64,000 nt of DNA from Nephrocerus scutellatus (Eukaryota > Arthropoda > Insecta > Diptera > Pipunculidae). Below are positions 22,848 through 33,699 of the stretch, in pieces. The stretch's first letter is position 1. Each line of letters begins with the position of its first letter. The position numbers were made by a program, and so were the translations under genes. The stretch covers positions 64,729,425 to 64,793,424 of the forward strand of contig OX352765.1 of assembly GCA_947095585.1 (NCBI GenBank). Direction: 5' to 3'. Below the pieces are notes generated by a model. It was given only the letters and a program-made list of their open reading frames with translations. It ran no database searches and was not told the DNA's origin.

Positions 22848-23600
22848 ATGGAAGGGTTAAATAATCTAGATTGCTTGATCATAAAGGGCAACTTATATAA
22901 TAATTGCAAAAGATTAAAATCAGATTTTGATGTATTTATAATTGCAAGCGGCAAAGAAGATGCCGACGAAAAAATTAAAATCGCCATGTTCAAAAATTTG
23001 ATTGGACGTGACGCAGATATTCTTGAAACTTTCCTTGAATATAAAAAAAGGTACAGAAATGAAACTGCAAAATTGTATGGACGAATTTCGTAAATATTGT
23101 CAACGAAAAATAAATATATTATACGAGCGGTATAATTTTTACAACCGTAAACAGAAGCAGTACGATCCTTTTGACGATTTTTTTTTTAGAAATAAAGAAA
23201 AATGCGGAGCAATGTGGTTTTAAAAACAAGCATTGCGAAATAGGAAGAGGTATATTGTTGTTTGGCCTTCTGGACGCAAATTTGAAGGAAAAATTATTAA
23301 GAGAAGGTAACCCAAAACTTCAAGATGTAGCTGATAGATGCCGACTGGACGAAAGAACCCAAAAACAGAAATACTCAAACATGTTGATGTAGCAGATATT
23401 GTAGGTAAAAATAATTTTGTAACTAATGATAAGGTTAGGTTTCAAAATGGCAGAAATAATTTTAATGCTTATCAAAATTCAGGATATAATAGAAATGATC
23501 AATTTAAAAACGGTAGTTATGGTTCAAATAAAAATTGGCAAAATTATAATTGTAAAAATAATTTTTCACACGCCCATAGACGAAAGTGACTGTTTCATAC
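22848..23600 (+). pseudogene. Gypsy gag (CsRn1/Kabuki-like), copy 2
   Basis: Capsid-type sequence continues through three frames. The start (22848-23093) is followed by ILYERYNFYNRKQKQYDPFD (about 23115-23175), by ERGILL/LLREGNPKLQDVADRC-type wording (23240-23345), and by an Asn-rich tail (23460-23590). The YERYxFxxRxQ block and the LLRE...LQ..A..C block are characteristic of gags in CsRn1/Kabuki-type Ty3/gypsy elements. At least three frameshifts or stops break it. The tail runs into the first inverted-repeat element at 23561. Confidence 0.6.
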
Positions 23601-24052
23601 GCTATATCTAGCTTCGAAAGTAGCCCTTACACACTCTAGTTATCTTATCATATAAAATTCTTTTGTTATTTACTGCAGTCACAGCAAACACACATTCTCA
23701 CATTTCTGCTTCTCTCTCGATTTAGCAGAAAAACCGGTTTGAACGTGTGAAAAATAGCGTACATTACTCGCAGAAAAGTGATCATCGTACTCGTTAGATT
23801 GCCGTCAAGCTTCGACCTCGCACGATAAACTCCACTTTCCTTGCTCGTTATGTAATATACTATTTCACACGCCCATATACATATACAAGTTACATACACT
23901 ATAACCTAGCTTCGAAAGTAGCTTTTACTCGATTTAACATACTACTACTTTTGCTATTTACTGCAGTCACAGCGAACACACATTCCCAAAGTAATTTCGC
24001 ATTGCGCATAACCGGTTTAGCAGAAAAACCGGTTTTGGTCGTGTGAAAAATA
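23561..24052. repeat. Two MITE-like copies with ATTTTTCACACG ends
   Basis: Copy 1 (23561-23755, 195 bp) begins ATTTTTCACACG and ends CGTGTGAAAAAT, a perfect 12-bp inverted repeat. Copy 2 (23861-24052) begins TATTTCACACGC and ends CGTGTGAAAAATA. Interiors share TAGCTTCGAAAGTAGC, CTGCAGTCACAGC and GCAGAAAAACCGGTTT. Both are followed by the same roughly 50-bp flank (GCGTACATTACTCGCAGAAA onward), so the pair arose by tandem duplication or by insertion into a repeat. No coding capacity. They lie between the gag and pol of the decayed gypsy element. Confidence 0.6.
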
Positions 24053-24399
24053 GCGTACATTACTCGCAGAAAAGTGCTCATCGTGCTCGTTAGATTGCCG
24101 CACTTGGCTACAGCCTCGTATACTATTTCGTTTGCACAATCAAGAAACATCTTCGTAGGTAGTGGTCGCAGATGCGAAAGCATGAAAACGGAAAATGCCC
24201 TGCGTATGGTTCGGTTTGCGCGAAATCGTCTAGTTGGTTTGAGAATTAGCCACAGAGGCTTAGAATTTTTGAAAAATGTGTGATAATTAATTTTAGGTAT
24301 CCCCAATAATCGGATTTGAAACAATTAAAAAAATTGAGTTAGTTAAAGAAACCAGGGATATTGAAAATTTTAATGAAAGCAGGTAGAAAGTTTATAAAA

Positions 24400-25340
24400 A
24401 ATAATGAAGGGATTTTCACAGGTTTAGGAAAGTTTCCATATAAATAAAAATTAGTAGTGAAAGAAGGTGCAAATCCGGGGCAAGGCCACCCCGTAGAATT
24501 CCATTAGCAATACGAGATAAAGTAAAAGAAGCACTGCACAATTTAGTACGCAGTGATGTAATTGAACTCTCCTGAAACTTTTAAAAAACTCAACGAACTT
24601 TTTTTTTTGGCGATATACAAGGAATAGATGATCTGTTAGTGACAGGACGAACATAGGAAAAACACGACCGTAGTTTAAAGAAGGTTGTCGATCGAGCTAA
24701 AAAAGTGAACATTTAATGTAATCGTAATAAGGTACAATATAGGGTTAACCAAGTTAGTTTTTTGGTACACATTTTTATTACAGCAATGGAAGATCCAACA
24801 TCCAAAAAGGAGGTACAAAGATTTCTCGTAATGGTTAATTATTTACGAGGCTTTGTACTAAACATGGCAGAACTGACGGGGTCCAGACGATAATTGCTTC
24901 GAAAAAGTGGTATTAACTGGTTGAACTTAAATATCTGGCTATTTTATTAAGAAACAAATAATCTGGTGAAATCATCGAAAACACATAATTGCTACACAAG
25001 GAATTACGAAACTATTGATATGCGATAATATGCCTTTTGCATCAAGGGAAATGAATGAGTTCAGTGAAAGCTGGGAATTTAAATTAAAACTTGTAGTCCT
25101 ACATATCCAATGTCTAATGGGCAAGCCGAGAAAGTAGTGCATATAGCCAAAAATTTGGTAAAAAAAAATATTGAAGATGATCAAGATTTAAATAATACAC
25201 TGTTAGAATAATCCAGTGCCTCACCAGCACAATTACTTTTAAGCCGCAGAACTCGGACAAAAATTCCAACTAACGAATAACTTTTTAAACCAAAAGTTGA
25301 AAATAACGTAGTAAACCAGTAAACACGGTACTATGACGAA
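24400..25340 (+). pseudogene. Gypsy pol remnant (RT and integrase)
   Basis: RT wording appears with many breaks: PPRRIPLAIRDKVKEAL (about 24488-24540) just before the palm, DDLLVTG (about 24625), RAKKVN and KKEVQRFLVMVNYLRG (about 24810-24855). Integrase wording follows: LICDNMPFASREMNEF (about 25015-25065), then a PMSNGQAEK-like motif (about 25115) and a tail ending near 25340. RNase H and the zinc domain are not readable. Motif style fits the same CsRn1/Kabuki-like element as the gag at 22.8-23.6 kb. Heavily decayed. Confidence 0.6.
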
Positions 25341-25367
25341 CGGACTAAACAACGATCTGAGTTTATA

Positions 25368-26815
25368 GCTGTGTTGCTTGGGCAAAACCAGCTTGGCTTA
25401 CAACAACAATCGCATAAAGCCGAAGTAAATCCAAAAAATTTTCAGTGTTAAGGAAACTAAAGCCATTTTATACTTATGGTGCTCACCGTAAGGCGGTAAA
25501 ACCAAAAGCTGTTTCTTTGAGATGTTAAAAGTTGCAGGGAAGACGTCGTGCGGTCGGTCCAACGGACCGCAATTTTTTTTGAAATTTTTTTTATGCAATT
25601 AAAACTAATAAATGATTGTTGAACATATTGTTGTAAAGGTATACGATGATATATTTTAAAATAATATTATTTGTTTCGAAACAGACTTGCACCAAAAGAA
25701 TGTGTAGTATTTTATATAAGGATGTCTAAGGTGTCTATTTTTAGGCAATACTCAAATCATATAATTTTTTTTAAATAAAACAATTTTAAAAGTATGTTTA
25801 TATTAATTCAATATTCATTGATTCTCAAAACATCAAAAAAAGAATTAAAAATTAAAAAATATGAAAACTGACGTGGGCCAAAGTTGATACTTTTTTTACA
25901 CAGTTTCTGACAATATTCCATGTCCTGCGCTTATTTCTTTCGAGTTTATTTGAAGCGGTTTCTGTAGTTTCTGTATCAGCCTCAACACCTAGAATTCTAC
26001 TAATCATTATTCGTAGCTCACGCGGCAATCTCTAGTTATTCAATATCAATTCCGAGAGAATACGCTAATTGTTTCAAAAAACTATACCGCAACTCACTTG
26101 TGCCCGTACTCATATCCAGTATTCTAAAAAATAGTGCCATTCAATATGGTTTCTTCGAAATTCCGGTCACAAACACTAATTTTTGTTGGTACCCCCTTTT
26201 GTGGCATTTTTATAATATATATTTCAATCTAAAAACGAAAATACAACAAATCTGATTTTTAATATTTTGTTACACTAAATGCGTGGTGCGGTCCCTCGGA
26301 CCGCGATAGTGAAATAATTTAGTAAAACCAAGGAAAATAAAAAAAAATATTACCTATGAACGTTACTCAACGAAAGTCAAGAAGGTACTAATAATTGCAG
26401 AAAAAAAAATAACGGTATACCAAGAATTATTTTAATTGAAAATGTGAGCGGTCCCAGGGACCGCACAACGCTCTTTACGCGTTAAATGCTGCGTTGCTTT
26501 GGCTAATCCAGCTTGGCTTACAACAACAATCGCATACGCATAAAGCCGAAAATAAATCCAAAAAGTTTTTAGGATTTAAAACTAAAGCCATTTTATAGTT
26601 ATAGCGCTCATCGTAAGGCGGTGATAAAGCGACATGAAGCCGAAGTAAATAAAAATGTTCAGGATTCAGGAAACTAAAGCCATTTTATAGTACTGGTGCT
26701 TACCGTAAGGCGGTAAAGCCGAAAGCTGTTGCTTTGTAAAGCCAAGCCGGCTTTGTCAAAGCAACGAACCAAAAGAAAAACCAGCTTAGCTTTACCAAAG
26801 CAACACAGCTTATGA
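25368..26815 (+). repeat. Direct repeats around a palindrome-bearing element
   Basis: A unit of about 140 bp (CAGCTTGGCTTACAACAACA, AAAGCCGAAGTAAAT, AAACTAAAGCCATTTTATA, CACCGTAAGGCGGTAAA) occurs at 25368-25515, 26486-26628 and, shortened, 26636-26740. Units 1 and 2 flank the GCGGTC element. The last part (26720-26815) contains inverted KGCTTTG/CAAAGC motifs. No coding signal. Confidence 0.7.
25548..26466. mobile_element. DNA element bounded by GCGGTC palindromes
   Basis: Three hairpin palindromes occur: GCGGTCGGTCCAACGGACCG (from 25550), GCGGTCCCTCGGACCGC (26288) and GCGGTCCCAGGGACCGC (26448). The outer two sit in inverted context (GTCGTGCGGTC at left, GACCGCACAACG at right), suggesting terminal inverted repeats about 920 bp apart. 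On the minus strand (about 26113-25870) a broken frame reads LPRELRIMISRILGVEA and then a Lys/Arg-rich tail. This faintly resembles the end of a piggyBac-type transposase, but the family is not established. Confidence 0.4.
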
Positions 26816-26943
26816 AAGGACAGTCAGTACAGTCAGTTTACAGAAAAAATAATCCCGTCGATTATACAACTCGCCGGATTTACAGAGGCGGGAGTATATC
26901 CGATTCGCATTAAAAATTATTTGTATTATTAGGCGTATTTTAA

Positions 26944-27056
26944 TTGCTGAGGAATAAGGAATTACAACAATAATTGCACTGTCGAATTCCTTCTTTGTAA
27001 TTGGAAAACCTGCTGTTTGGCTGGTTTTGACATTCGAATTCCTTATTCCTCGGCAA
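26944..27056. repeat. Small hairpin MITE
   Basis: TTGCTGAGGAATAAGGAATT (26944-26963) and its near-perfect inverse AATTCCTTATTCCTCGGCAA (27037-27056) enclose 73 bases. Element size is 113 bp. No further copy is in the window. Confidence 0.6.
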
Positions 27057-27402
27057 ATAAAATGCAGCTATTGTATCCGACGAGTAACTGCGTTATCGAT
27101 TCGCAGTGCGACTGCAGTTTCACTAGCTGTCAAAATGTTAAAATAAAAATTAATAATTTTTATTCCATTATTGTCATTTCTATATACAAAAACAATTGGC
27201 AAGAAATAAAAAAGAAAAAAAAAATGCAAGATTCCGGATATTGTTATGTGTGTGGATGGTACACACCTACACACATTAAAATTGCCAAACCCGCAGGAGA
27301 CAACGCACATCTGTTTTACAATAGAAAATAATTTTATACCTTAAATACGATGATAGTAAGAGTCATTTTTTTTTGTTTTATTATAAAAATTATTTTATTT
27401 CA

Positions 27403-27860
27403 GATATGTGACCATAAACTAAGAATCCGAAGCATCGATGCCACATATCCAGGGTTGAGCCACGACTCAGAATATTTTAAATGCTTACACAACAGTGGCG
27501 ATAGAAACCAATGGTTACTTGGTAAGGACGCATTCACATTTTCTAAATTGATGTTTTTTCCAAATATTTAAATTTTTCTTGAAGGCGAGGCTGGATATCC
27601 ATATTTGCCATGGCTTATTACTCTATATAGAAGTGCTAGAGTAAATACACAAAAAAGCCGGTTCAATACATAGCTCCGGCCATAATATCGTTGAGCACAC
27701 TATAAGCGTTTGGAAGAACTGGTGCAGATGTCTGCTTGGTGTAGTCCGACATTTACACTACACTCCTCAAAAGTGTATAAGCATTATTAATGTGGCAGCA
27801 GCACTCCACAATATTAGTATCTATTTTAATGTCCCAGAATACAATAAATAAATCCAAGAG
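27403..27860 (+). pseudogene. PIF/Harbinger transposase remnant with intron
   Basis: After an acceptor-like TTATTTCAG, the frame reads LRIRSIDATYPGLSHDSEYF and DRNQWLLG, the DDE_Tnp_4 region of PIF/Harbinger transposases. A 62-base intron (about 27521-27582, GTAAGG to TTGAAG) can be spliced to continue GEAGYPYLPWLITLYRS. After a frame change, the C-terminal SIINVAAALHNISIYF closes near 27860. In this family the DDE nuclease cuts target trinucleotides with help from a Myb-like partner. The N-terminal half is not readable and terminal repeats were not found. Confidence 0.7.
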
Positions 27861-28234
27861 GAGAATAAAATCGAAGATCACGATGATGAACTAAATTTTC
27901 AAGAAGATAATACATATTATACAAAGGCGCATCAATTCAGGGACCAAATTTTGTTGAATTTTTAATTCAAAAACAAAAAAAATTGTTTTTATATAATTTA
28001 ATTGGTTTGTTTATTTTTATAAAAAAATACAGTCTTCACAGATATATATTTTTAGGTAAATCACAAAAATGTTTCCTGGCTATTTTAAATCTAAAAATCA
28101 AAAATTGATCAGGTCCTCCACGTGGTGGCCGCTGGTAATTTTCCTCCAATGCAAGAAAAGCTGAATGATCGGGCTAGTCCCTTCAAAGTAAGGTTGGCGC
28201 GAGGCCAATAACCTCGCCTGTAAAAAATTATTAT
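27861..28234. other. AT-rich flank and possible RTE 5' region
   Basis: No protein motif. The first half is AT-rich; from about 28080 composition rises toward that of the RTE coding region, so this may hold its 5' UTR. Confidence 0.35.
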
Positions 28235-28704
28235 TACGGAACCCAAAATCAGCCTCGGATACACTGATGAACGACGACGACCACGGCAACGAAAACGGCT
28301 AAACGATTTAAGAATTTTCTCATGGAACGTACGCTCACTGTATAGAGCTCGAGCTGCACAGCAGCTAGCTGATACCCTGTCCAAATATAATGCTGACTTA
28401 ACAGCAATTCAGGAGATGCGGTGGACAGGGAATGGTGTCTTACAAAAATCGGAATATGACATTTATTACAGCTGTCATGCAAGACATCATGTGCTTGGGG
28501 TGGGGTTTCTAGTCAGCAAAAGAATGAAACCCACCGTTATCGGCTTTAATGCAGTAAATGAACGGCTATGCACCCTTCGCGTGAGGGGCAAATTTAAAAA
28601 AATAAGCCTCATAAACGTTCACGCACCTACAGAGGATTTCCCAGATGATTAAAAAGAAGAATTCTTTGAATCAGTCGAACGGGAACTCCATGCCTGCCCT
28701 CAGT
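28235..28704 (+). pseudogene. RTE-type LINE, first half of endonuclease
   Basis: The open frame starts with an Arg-rich leader, then IFSWNVRSLYRARAAQQLA (28303 onward), AIQEMRWTGNG with the catalytic Glu, LGVGFLVSKRMKP, and ending VHAPTEDFPDD. This is the exonuclease/endonuclease domain often annotated in insects as craniofacial development protein 2-like, carried by RTE-type LINEs. A TAA interrupts it at about 28650. It ends abruptly at 28704 in the middle of a codon series that resumes at 51548, because a 22.8-kb LTR array is inserted. Confidence 0.75.
28701..28704 (+). other. Target-site duplication, left copy (CAGT)
   Basis: CAGT directly precedes the TGTTACG start of the first LTR and recurs at 51544-51547 after the last LTR. 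Removing the insert and one CAGT keeps the RTE reading frame. Confidence 0.85.
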
Positions 28705-31700
28705 TGTTACGTCCACGTCCATAAATATAATTAAGAAAATTCGACACAAGCTCACCCCACTTTTCCTAACAGTTGACGTGGACGTCAACGTCAAAACATA
28801 AGACCAAAAAAATAACGAGGAAAGGGACGAAATCAGAAGACACTTCTCTATAAAAGCGAATGTGACTTACCGGTTGATTTGGGTGGGAAGCATGCATGTT
28901 TCGGTTTTACTAAAACCCGTATGAAAATTTACCTTGCATTTTTGCATATATTTGACTGCTGGCGGTTTGTTCCTTTTTCTTCTGTTCGTGAAGATTGTAG
29001 TGATGACCTATGGAAGGTTTGTAGCAACATTATTGGTGTTACACAGTATTCCCCTTTTTCATTTGATCAAACAAATGTTCCATAGCAGCAGTTATGGCTT
29101 GTGTTGATTCGGGTGGAATTCGCAGATATATCTACAGAATATTCAGCAAAAGCGTCGCACATCTCTGTAAACGATTTAAGCACTGTACTATAGCATTCAT
29201 ATAACATGTATTACCTAGATTTGTAAGTCCTAAAGGCAAGCTTAATGCCGTTGCAAGTTCAGACTTGTTCATGTCCTATATGAATTTGGTCGGCACCTCT
29301 GGGACCTGTGGAACTTCCTTTCTGATCCAAGCAAAAGTATGGTAACTAAAACTTAAAGCTGCATATTTCATTCGCTGTCGTTAAGTACTTCTTCGTCCGC
29401 ATTAACTTGGAAATTGGGGAAGTTTTCACGTCCCCATTTCATTTTTACTTTAAAAGACGACACTAATCACAAATAAAAATAAAAGAACTAAGGTAGTTTG
29501 ACGTCTATTATGTCGAATAGAAAAACAGAGTAGCGATTGCCTGGCTTGTCAAACGAGTAGGGGTGGATGAATTCATTTCGGGTTTCCGAACTATATAGTT
29601 CATTTTTTTTGTGCAGAAAACTGGTTCGTGTATTGAATAATGTTAGAAGATAGTTTTCCATTCACAATAGAATATATTAATACATAGGTGTAATAAGTGA
29701 TCGTTGTAGGTGTTAGGCTAATAATATTCATGTTTTATGTCCATATCAATAGTAGTCATGTCTTATGTCCATACTAATATTATTCATGTTTTATGTTCAT
29801 CGGTGAGGGTGATAAAATTTTAAAAAGGGACGGGATGAGGAGTTTGCATGTAGACTTTAGAAGGAAAGACTTAGCATTTTAGAAAGAGACTTTCACACAG
29901 AAAAAAAGAAAAATTAGTTCTAGAATTTTCGAGGATAAGCGCGTAGTTTCGCCAGCCGACGTAAGAGTAAGAAGAGGCAGTTGGATTTTGACCATCAGCA
30001 GCGACAGTCGAGATTAGTGCTCTAGAAGTCGAAGACTAACCATTAGGCTGAGACAGATATAAAGCGTCGTATAAAGAACCACCATTTTTCTTTAGTGAAC
30101 TAAAAATTGAAACCGAAAGTTAAAATTTCAAAAGTTTAATCTGCACTAACAGTGTTAAAGTGCTATACAAATCCTGAAAGTGTCGTGGAAAGAACCACCA
30201 TTTTTCTTTAGTGAAGTAAAAATTAAAACCGATAATTTAAAATTTCAAGATCTTTAATTTGCACTAGCAGTGTTAATGTGCAGTGAGTTTTTAAAAGACG
30301 TAATTTACAAGTGCAAGCCATCAGAGGAGAAACCATATATTGTTTCCAAAGAAAAGTGCCATCACACAGGGTTTGAATCCCACTTTCAGCAAAGATCCAA
30401 TTTTTTTTTTACCAACAAATTTTAAAAAAAAAAGGTAAAACTTAGCGAATTTCATATATATGATCAAGAAGAAATACAGAGGAATAATTCTGCAAGCATT
30501 TGAGAACAGTGAAGAAGCAGTGGTTGTAAAACCTCAATTTTTTTTTTGAATTTTATTTCATTCTTTTTTTGTTTTAAATTTTCAAACAATCAGTTTAATT
30601 TTTAAATTTTTTCTTATCTCTTTTATTTGCTTTAATTTTATTTTTTTTTTAATTTTATTACATTAAAACTCAAAACGTATGTTCATTTTGTGACTGCATT
30701 TAGTGGCCGTATGCGTGGCGCTGAGCCTTTGGTCTGTGCCCTTTTTTTAACTTTATTTTCCCATTAAGCAATTCCCCTTTTAGCAGCAACTTCTGCCGGC
30801 AGGACCCGCATTTAAAAGTGGAAGGCAAGGTAAATGAAACTAAGTAAATACAAATATATTGAATTAAATTAACGGCTATTAAGGGCAGTAGAGAATATAA
30901 TACAGATTCAGTTGTTCATTATTCCGTTTTTTTTTTCTTTTTATTTTAATTCTCCTAAAAATTGATATAATTGATCATAGTTAACCATAGTAATCATTGA
31001 GATACAATTAATGTTAAAGTATATGCAAAATTTTTGAATTGTTTTCCTTGGAATTTTTTTTGGCGAGTAAATACTCATTAATAAAATTATAACGTATGAG
31101 ATTTTTATTGTCTTTGCCCGGCGGGTTAAAGATACCTTAGTTTGAGGCCTTTTAATTTTGCTAATCCAAATAGGTTGTATCAAATATGCAGGGCTAAATT
31201 GAATTAGCAAGGTATGTGGCTGGGATCAGTGATCCCCGTGTAAGTATCCGACGTTCCGCCAAAAATGACTGTAACTGACTGACTGACTGGTGACACAGAC
31301 AGATGGACAGACCTCAGTCGGTCTAGTCCTTGACGATTTTGTGAAGCTTCGGTACAGGTGTAACGAGGTCATTCCTTCCTTAGTTTTAGTTTAGATTTAA
31401 GAATTCCCTTTTTTTATGAAGTACAAATACTTTATACAAAAAAAAAAAAAAACACACCTTTTTTTAAATTAGTTTTAATGTAGGAATAGTTTAGCATAAG
31501 TTTCAAAGAAGGAATGACCTGCTTGCACTTGAATCGAGGACTCTTCCTTGTATCCATTCCTCCTCCACAAAGTTTCCCTATTAGTTCCCACCCTTTCCTT
31601 TTATAGACACGATAAATAAAATTTTTGTTCATGCCGAGGTGTCACTGGTAAGTGACAAGGACCACTCGTCCGGCGAGCTTAGCCGAGCAACCGCGAGCGT

Positions 31701-31754
31701 GTCGCGACGTCCTTGCCAGTGGCAGAACCCCTAGTGGGACCTCGCTCCATAACA
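28705..31754 (+). repeat. LTR 1 (left, 3.05 kb)
   Basis: Starts TGTTACGTCCACGTCC and ends CTCGCTCCATAACA. Two imperfect copies of a roughly 107-bp block (CCACCATTTTTCTTTAGTGA onward) lie at 30083-30285. Near 28940 it holds about 40 bp absent from the other LTRs, and near 29310 a further 9 bp. A short GACTGACTGACTGG repeat lies at 31275. Confidence 0.88.
28848..28856 (+). promoter_or_regulatory. TATA-like box in the LTR
   Basis: CTATAAAAG, 143 bases into the LTR, is conserved at 37506-37514 and 46135-46143. A second candidate, ATATAAAG, lies near 30057 but is deleted in LTR 3. Which one drives transcription cannot be told from sequence. Confidence 0.3.
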
Positions 31755-31756
31755 AA

Positions 31757-31768
31757 TGGCGCCCAACG
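31757..31768 (+). other. Primer-binding site, copy 1
   Basis: TGGCGCCCAACG starts two bases after LTR 1. It is complementary to the 3' end expected for an insect tRNA-Lys (acceptor ending GUUGGGCGCCA), the primer class reported for Osvaldo-type elements. Confidence 0.7.
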
Positions 31769-32203
31769 GTTTTGGCTTTAGCCATCGTTTCTTAAAGTAC
31801 AGGAATTTCCGAAAGGAAAGCATTCGGTAGGCCAGTGGATTAGGAGCCTGACTCCGGTTCGCTTGACTGCCAAATGGACAAAGACGCGACAGGGGTGCAG
31901 TGGACAGCCGTTACCACAAGTGCAATTAGCACAGGTAAACGTGGGTTCACTGCTCCTTTTGTCAAAAAAAAAATGTAGAGGTTCTTCTTATTCTTGGCGT
32001 TGGATGCGATCACGGGGTAAATGCCCTAGCTACATACCAGCCTACTAAAATTTCTAATTCAATATTTTTTTAAAAACCGTTTATTGAAGTAATTTATAAA
32101 AATACTCAAAACCAATAAGTTTTTAAATTTGTTTTGAAGAGAAAAAGAAGGAAATAAACAATAAGTCAAAGGTCAAAAATAAATTGATTTTTTTGTTGTT
32201 AAA

Positions 32204-33680
32204 ATGCCTAGCAATTGGAAAACTGGGGCCATTCCTTACTGCTTACTAATATAGGGCAGGGCTTACGAACGAGGCAAAGGACTCGTGAGCTCATGGAGCA
32301 AAGAGACATTTAGGATCAAAACTATAGCCGTTTAAGTAGGCAGGGAACCGAGCATCAGAACGAGTACGTACTAGGCCAAACTGAGGAGCCTTTAGACTCG
32401 ATAATTGGCGCAAGGCCCAACGATGCCACCTTACACAAAAATAGGCAAGCAGACATAGGGCAAAGCAATGGAGAGGGTATTTTCAATAACCTTACGACCA
32501 AAACAATTTCGATATAGAACAAAACGATAAAGAGACTACAGCAAGTGTCCCTAGTAAGACACAAAGAGCTGTAGCACCAGATATGAGTAGAGACCTAGTG
32601 AACCTTATTCAAGACGCAGTTTCAGGAGTGGTCCAAAGGGACCAAATGAAATTGAGTTCCATCTTCTCAAAGAAACTAGAAGAGACAAATACCAGCTTAA
32701 ACGAGAAGCTAGAGATGTTGTCTCATAAGGTAGAAACACTAAAATTACATTAGAATTATGGTGATAATAGGCGCGCTCCTCAAGGGTCTACCCCAGAATG
32801 CAACCTCCATTAAGAAACAGCCAGACCCAGAATGACAGGCAACCGACCAACGAAAACTCTACCGGCAGAGAGTTTCATTTTCCGCATCGAAACGATGCAG
32901 CGGAGATTCAACGTCTGCGAAGAACAACTATTCAATCAATTCCACTATTTTTTGTCCGGAGTAGCCGAGAGATGGTATTGGCAGTTCCTGGAGGAACACG
33001 CCGACGACCATTTCCTTAGCTATTATGACCTAAAACGGGAATTATTGCGGCAATTTAGGGCATCGGGCTCAGACCATGAAATTATGAGGGAAATCATGGA
33101 CAGAAAACAGATGCCTGGCGAAACGTGTGACGATTTCTTCGGAAATGTGAAGTCCCTCGTATTCCAAATGCGAAACAAGTTACCTGAGAGAGAGCTTGTA
33201 ACCATCCTCAGGCAAAATCTCCGCGACAGAATTGCGACCCTGATTTTCGGCTGCTCTCTGTTTTCTCTTTCCGATTTACAATCGGCTAGTCGAAGAGCGG
33301 AGAAACATTTCGACGCAAGGGAAAATCACAATAAAAAGAAATATGTTAACGAGATACAGACTGAAATCAGGGACGACGAACGTACTGACCGAGACAGCAT
33401 AGAGACATTTGGGGATATATGTGCACTAAAATCTAACCACCACAAAAACACAGTAAACAATAAGAATACGAACAGTAGAAACATTATATGTGGTGATGGC
33501 TAAAATCCTTGTTCGTCCGGTTTTCACTCTTTAATATGTTTTCAATGTGGCCTGTCCAATAAATCAGTGTTTGTATGTCCTTCATGTAAAGACAAAGCGG
33601 AAAACACACAGATGGGCGATGCATCCGGGAACATCCGTCCATCAGAGAAGCTCCCGGATAACAAGAGCCTAAGACAATAA
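32204..33680 (+). pseudogene. gag: gag, copy 1
   Basis: Structural polyprotein of the array element. An N-terminal coiled-coil-like part (32588-32750) with SRDLVNLIQDAVSGVV is followed by a Retrotrans_gag capsid (32832-33300) containing FLSGVAERWYWQFLEEH, then a C-terminal zinc knuckle, CFQCGLSNKSVFVCPSC (about 33540-33590). All lie in one frame but are broken by stops near 32310, at 32751 (TAG where copy 2 has CAG), 32812 and 33501. A 1-base deletion near 32488, absent from copy 2, shifts the N-terminal frame. It lacks a 9-bp in-frame segment present in copy 2 near 42070. Confidence 0.78.
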
Positions 33681-33699
33681 AAATTTTAAAAAGATTAAA

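Larger units (their letters stand above)
19215..23165 (+). repeat. 1.97-kb tandem duplication
   Basis: The segment 19215-21187 is repeated at 21188-23162 with very few differences: a poly-G length change and one base in the gag start. Each copy contains the last ten or so array units, the right arm of the foldback-like element, an LTR tail with PBS, and the first gag codons. The copies join at the shared bases CGAT (19215, 21188, 23163). The junction interrupts gag copy 1, while copy 2 continues into the rest of gag. Confidence 0.9.

Noticed and set aside
27017..27331. 104-codon plus-strand frame before the PIF remnant
   Set aside because: Starts inside the hairpin MITE, is Lys/Ile-biased from AT-rich DNA, and shares nothing with PIF or Myb proteins.
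31757..31768. tRNA-like words at PBS sites (also 20824, 13254)
   Set aside because: Only the acceptor-end complement is present, with no cloverleaf; these are primer-binding sites.
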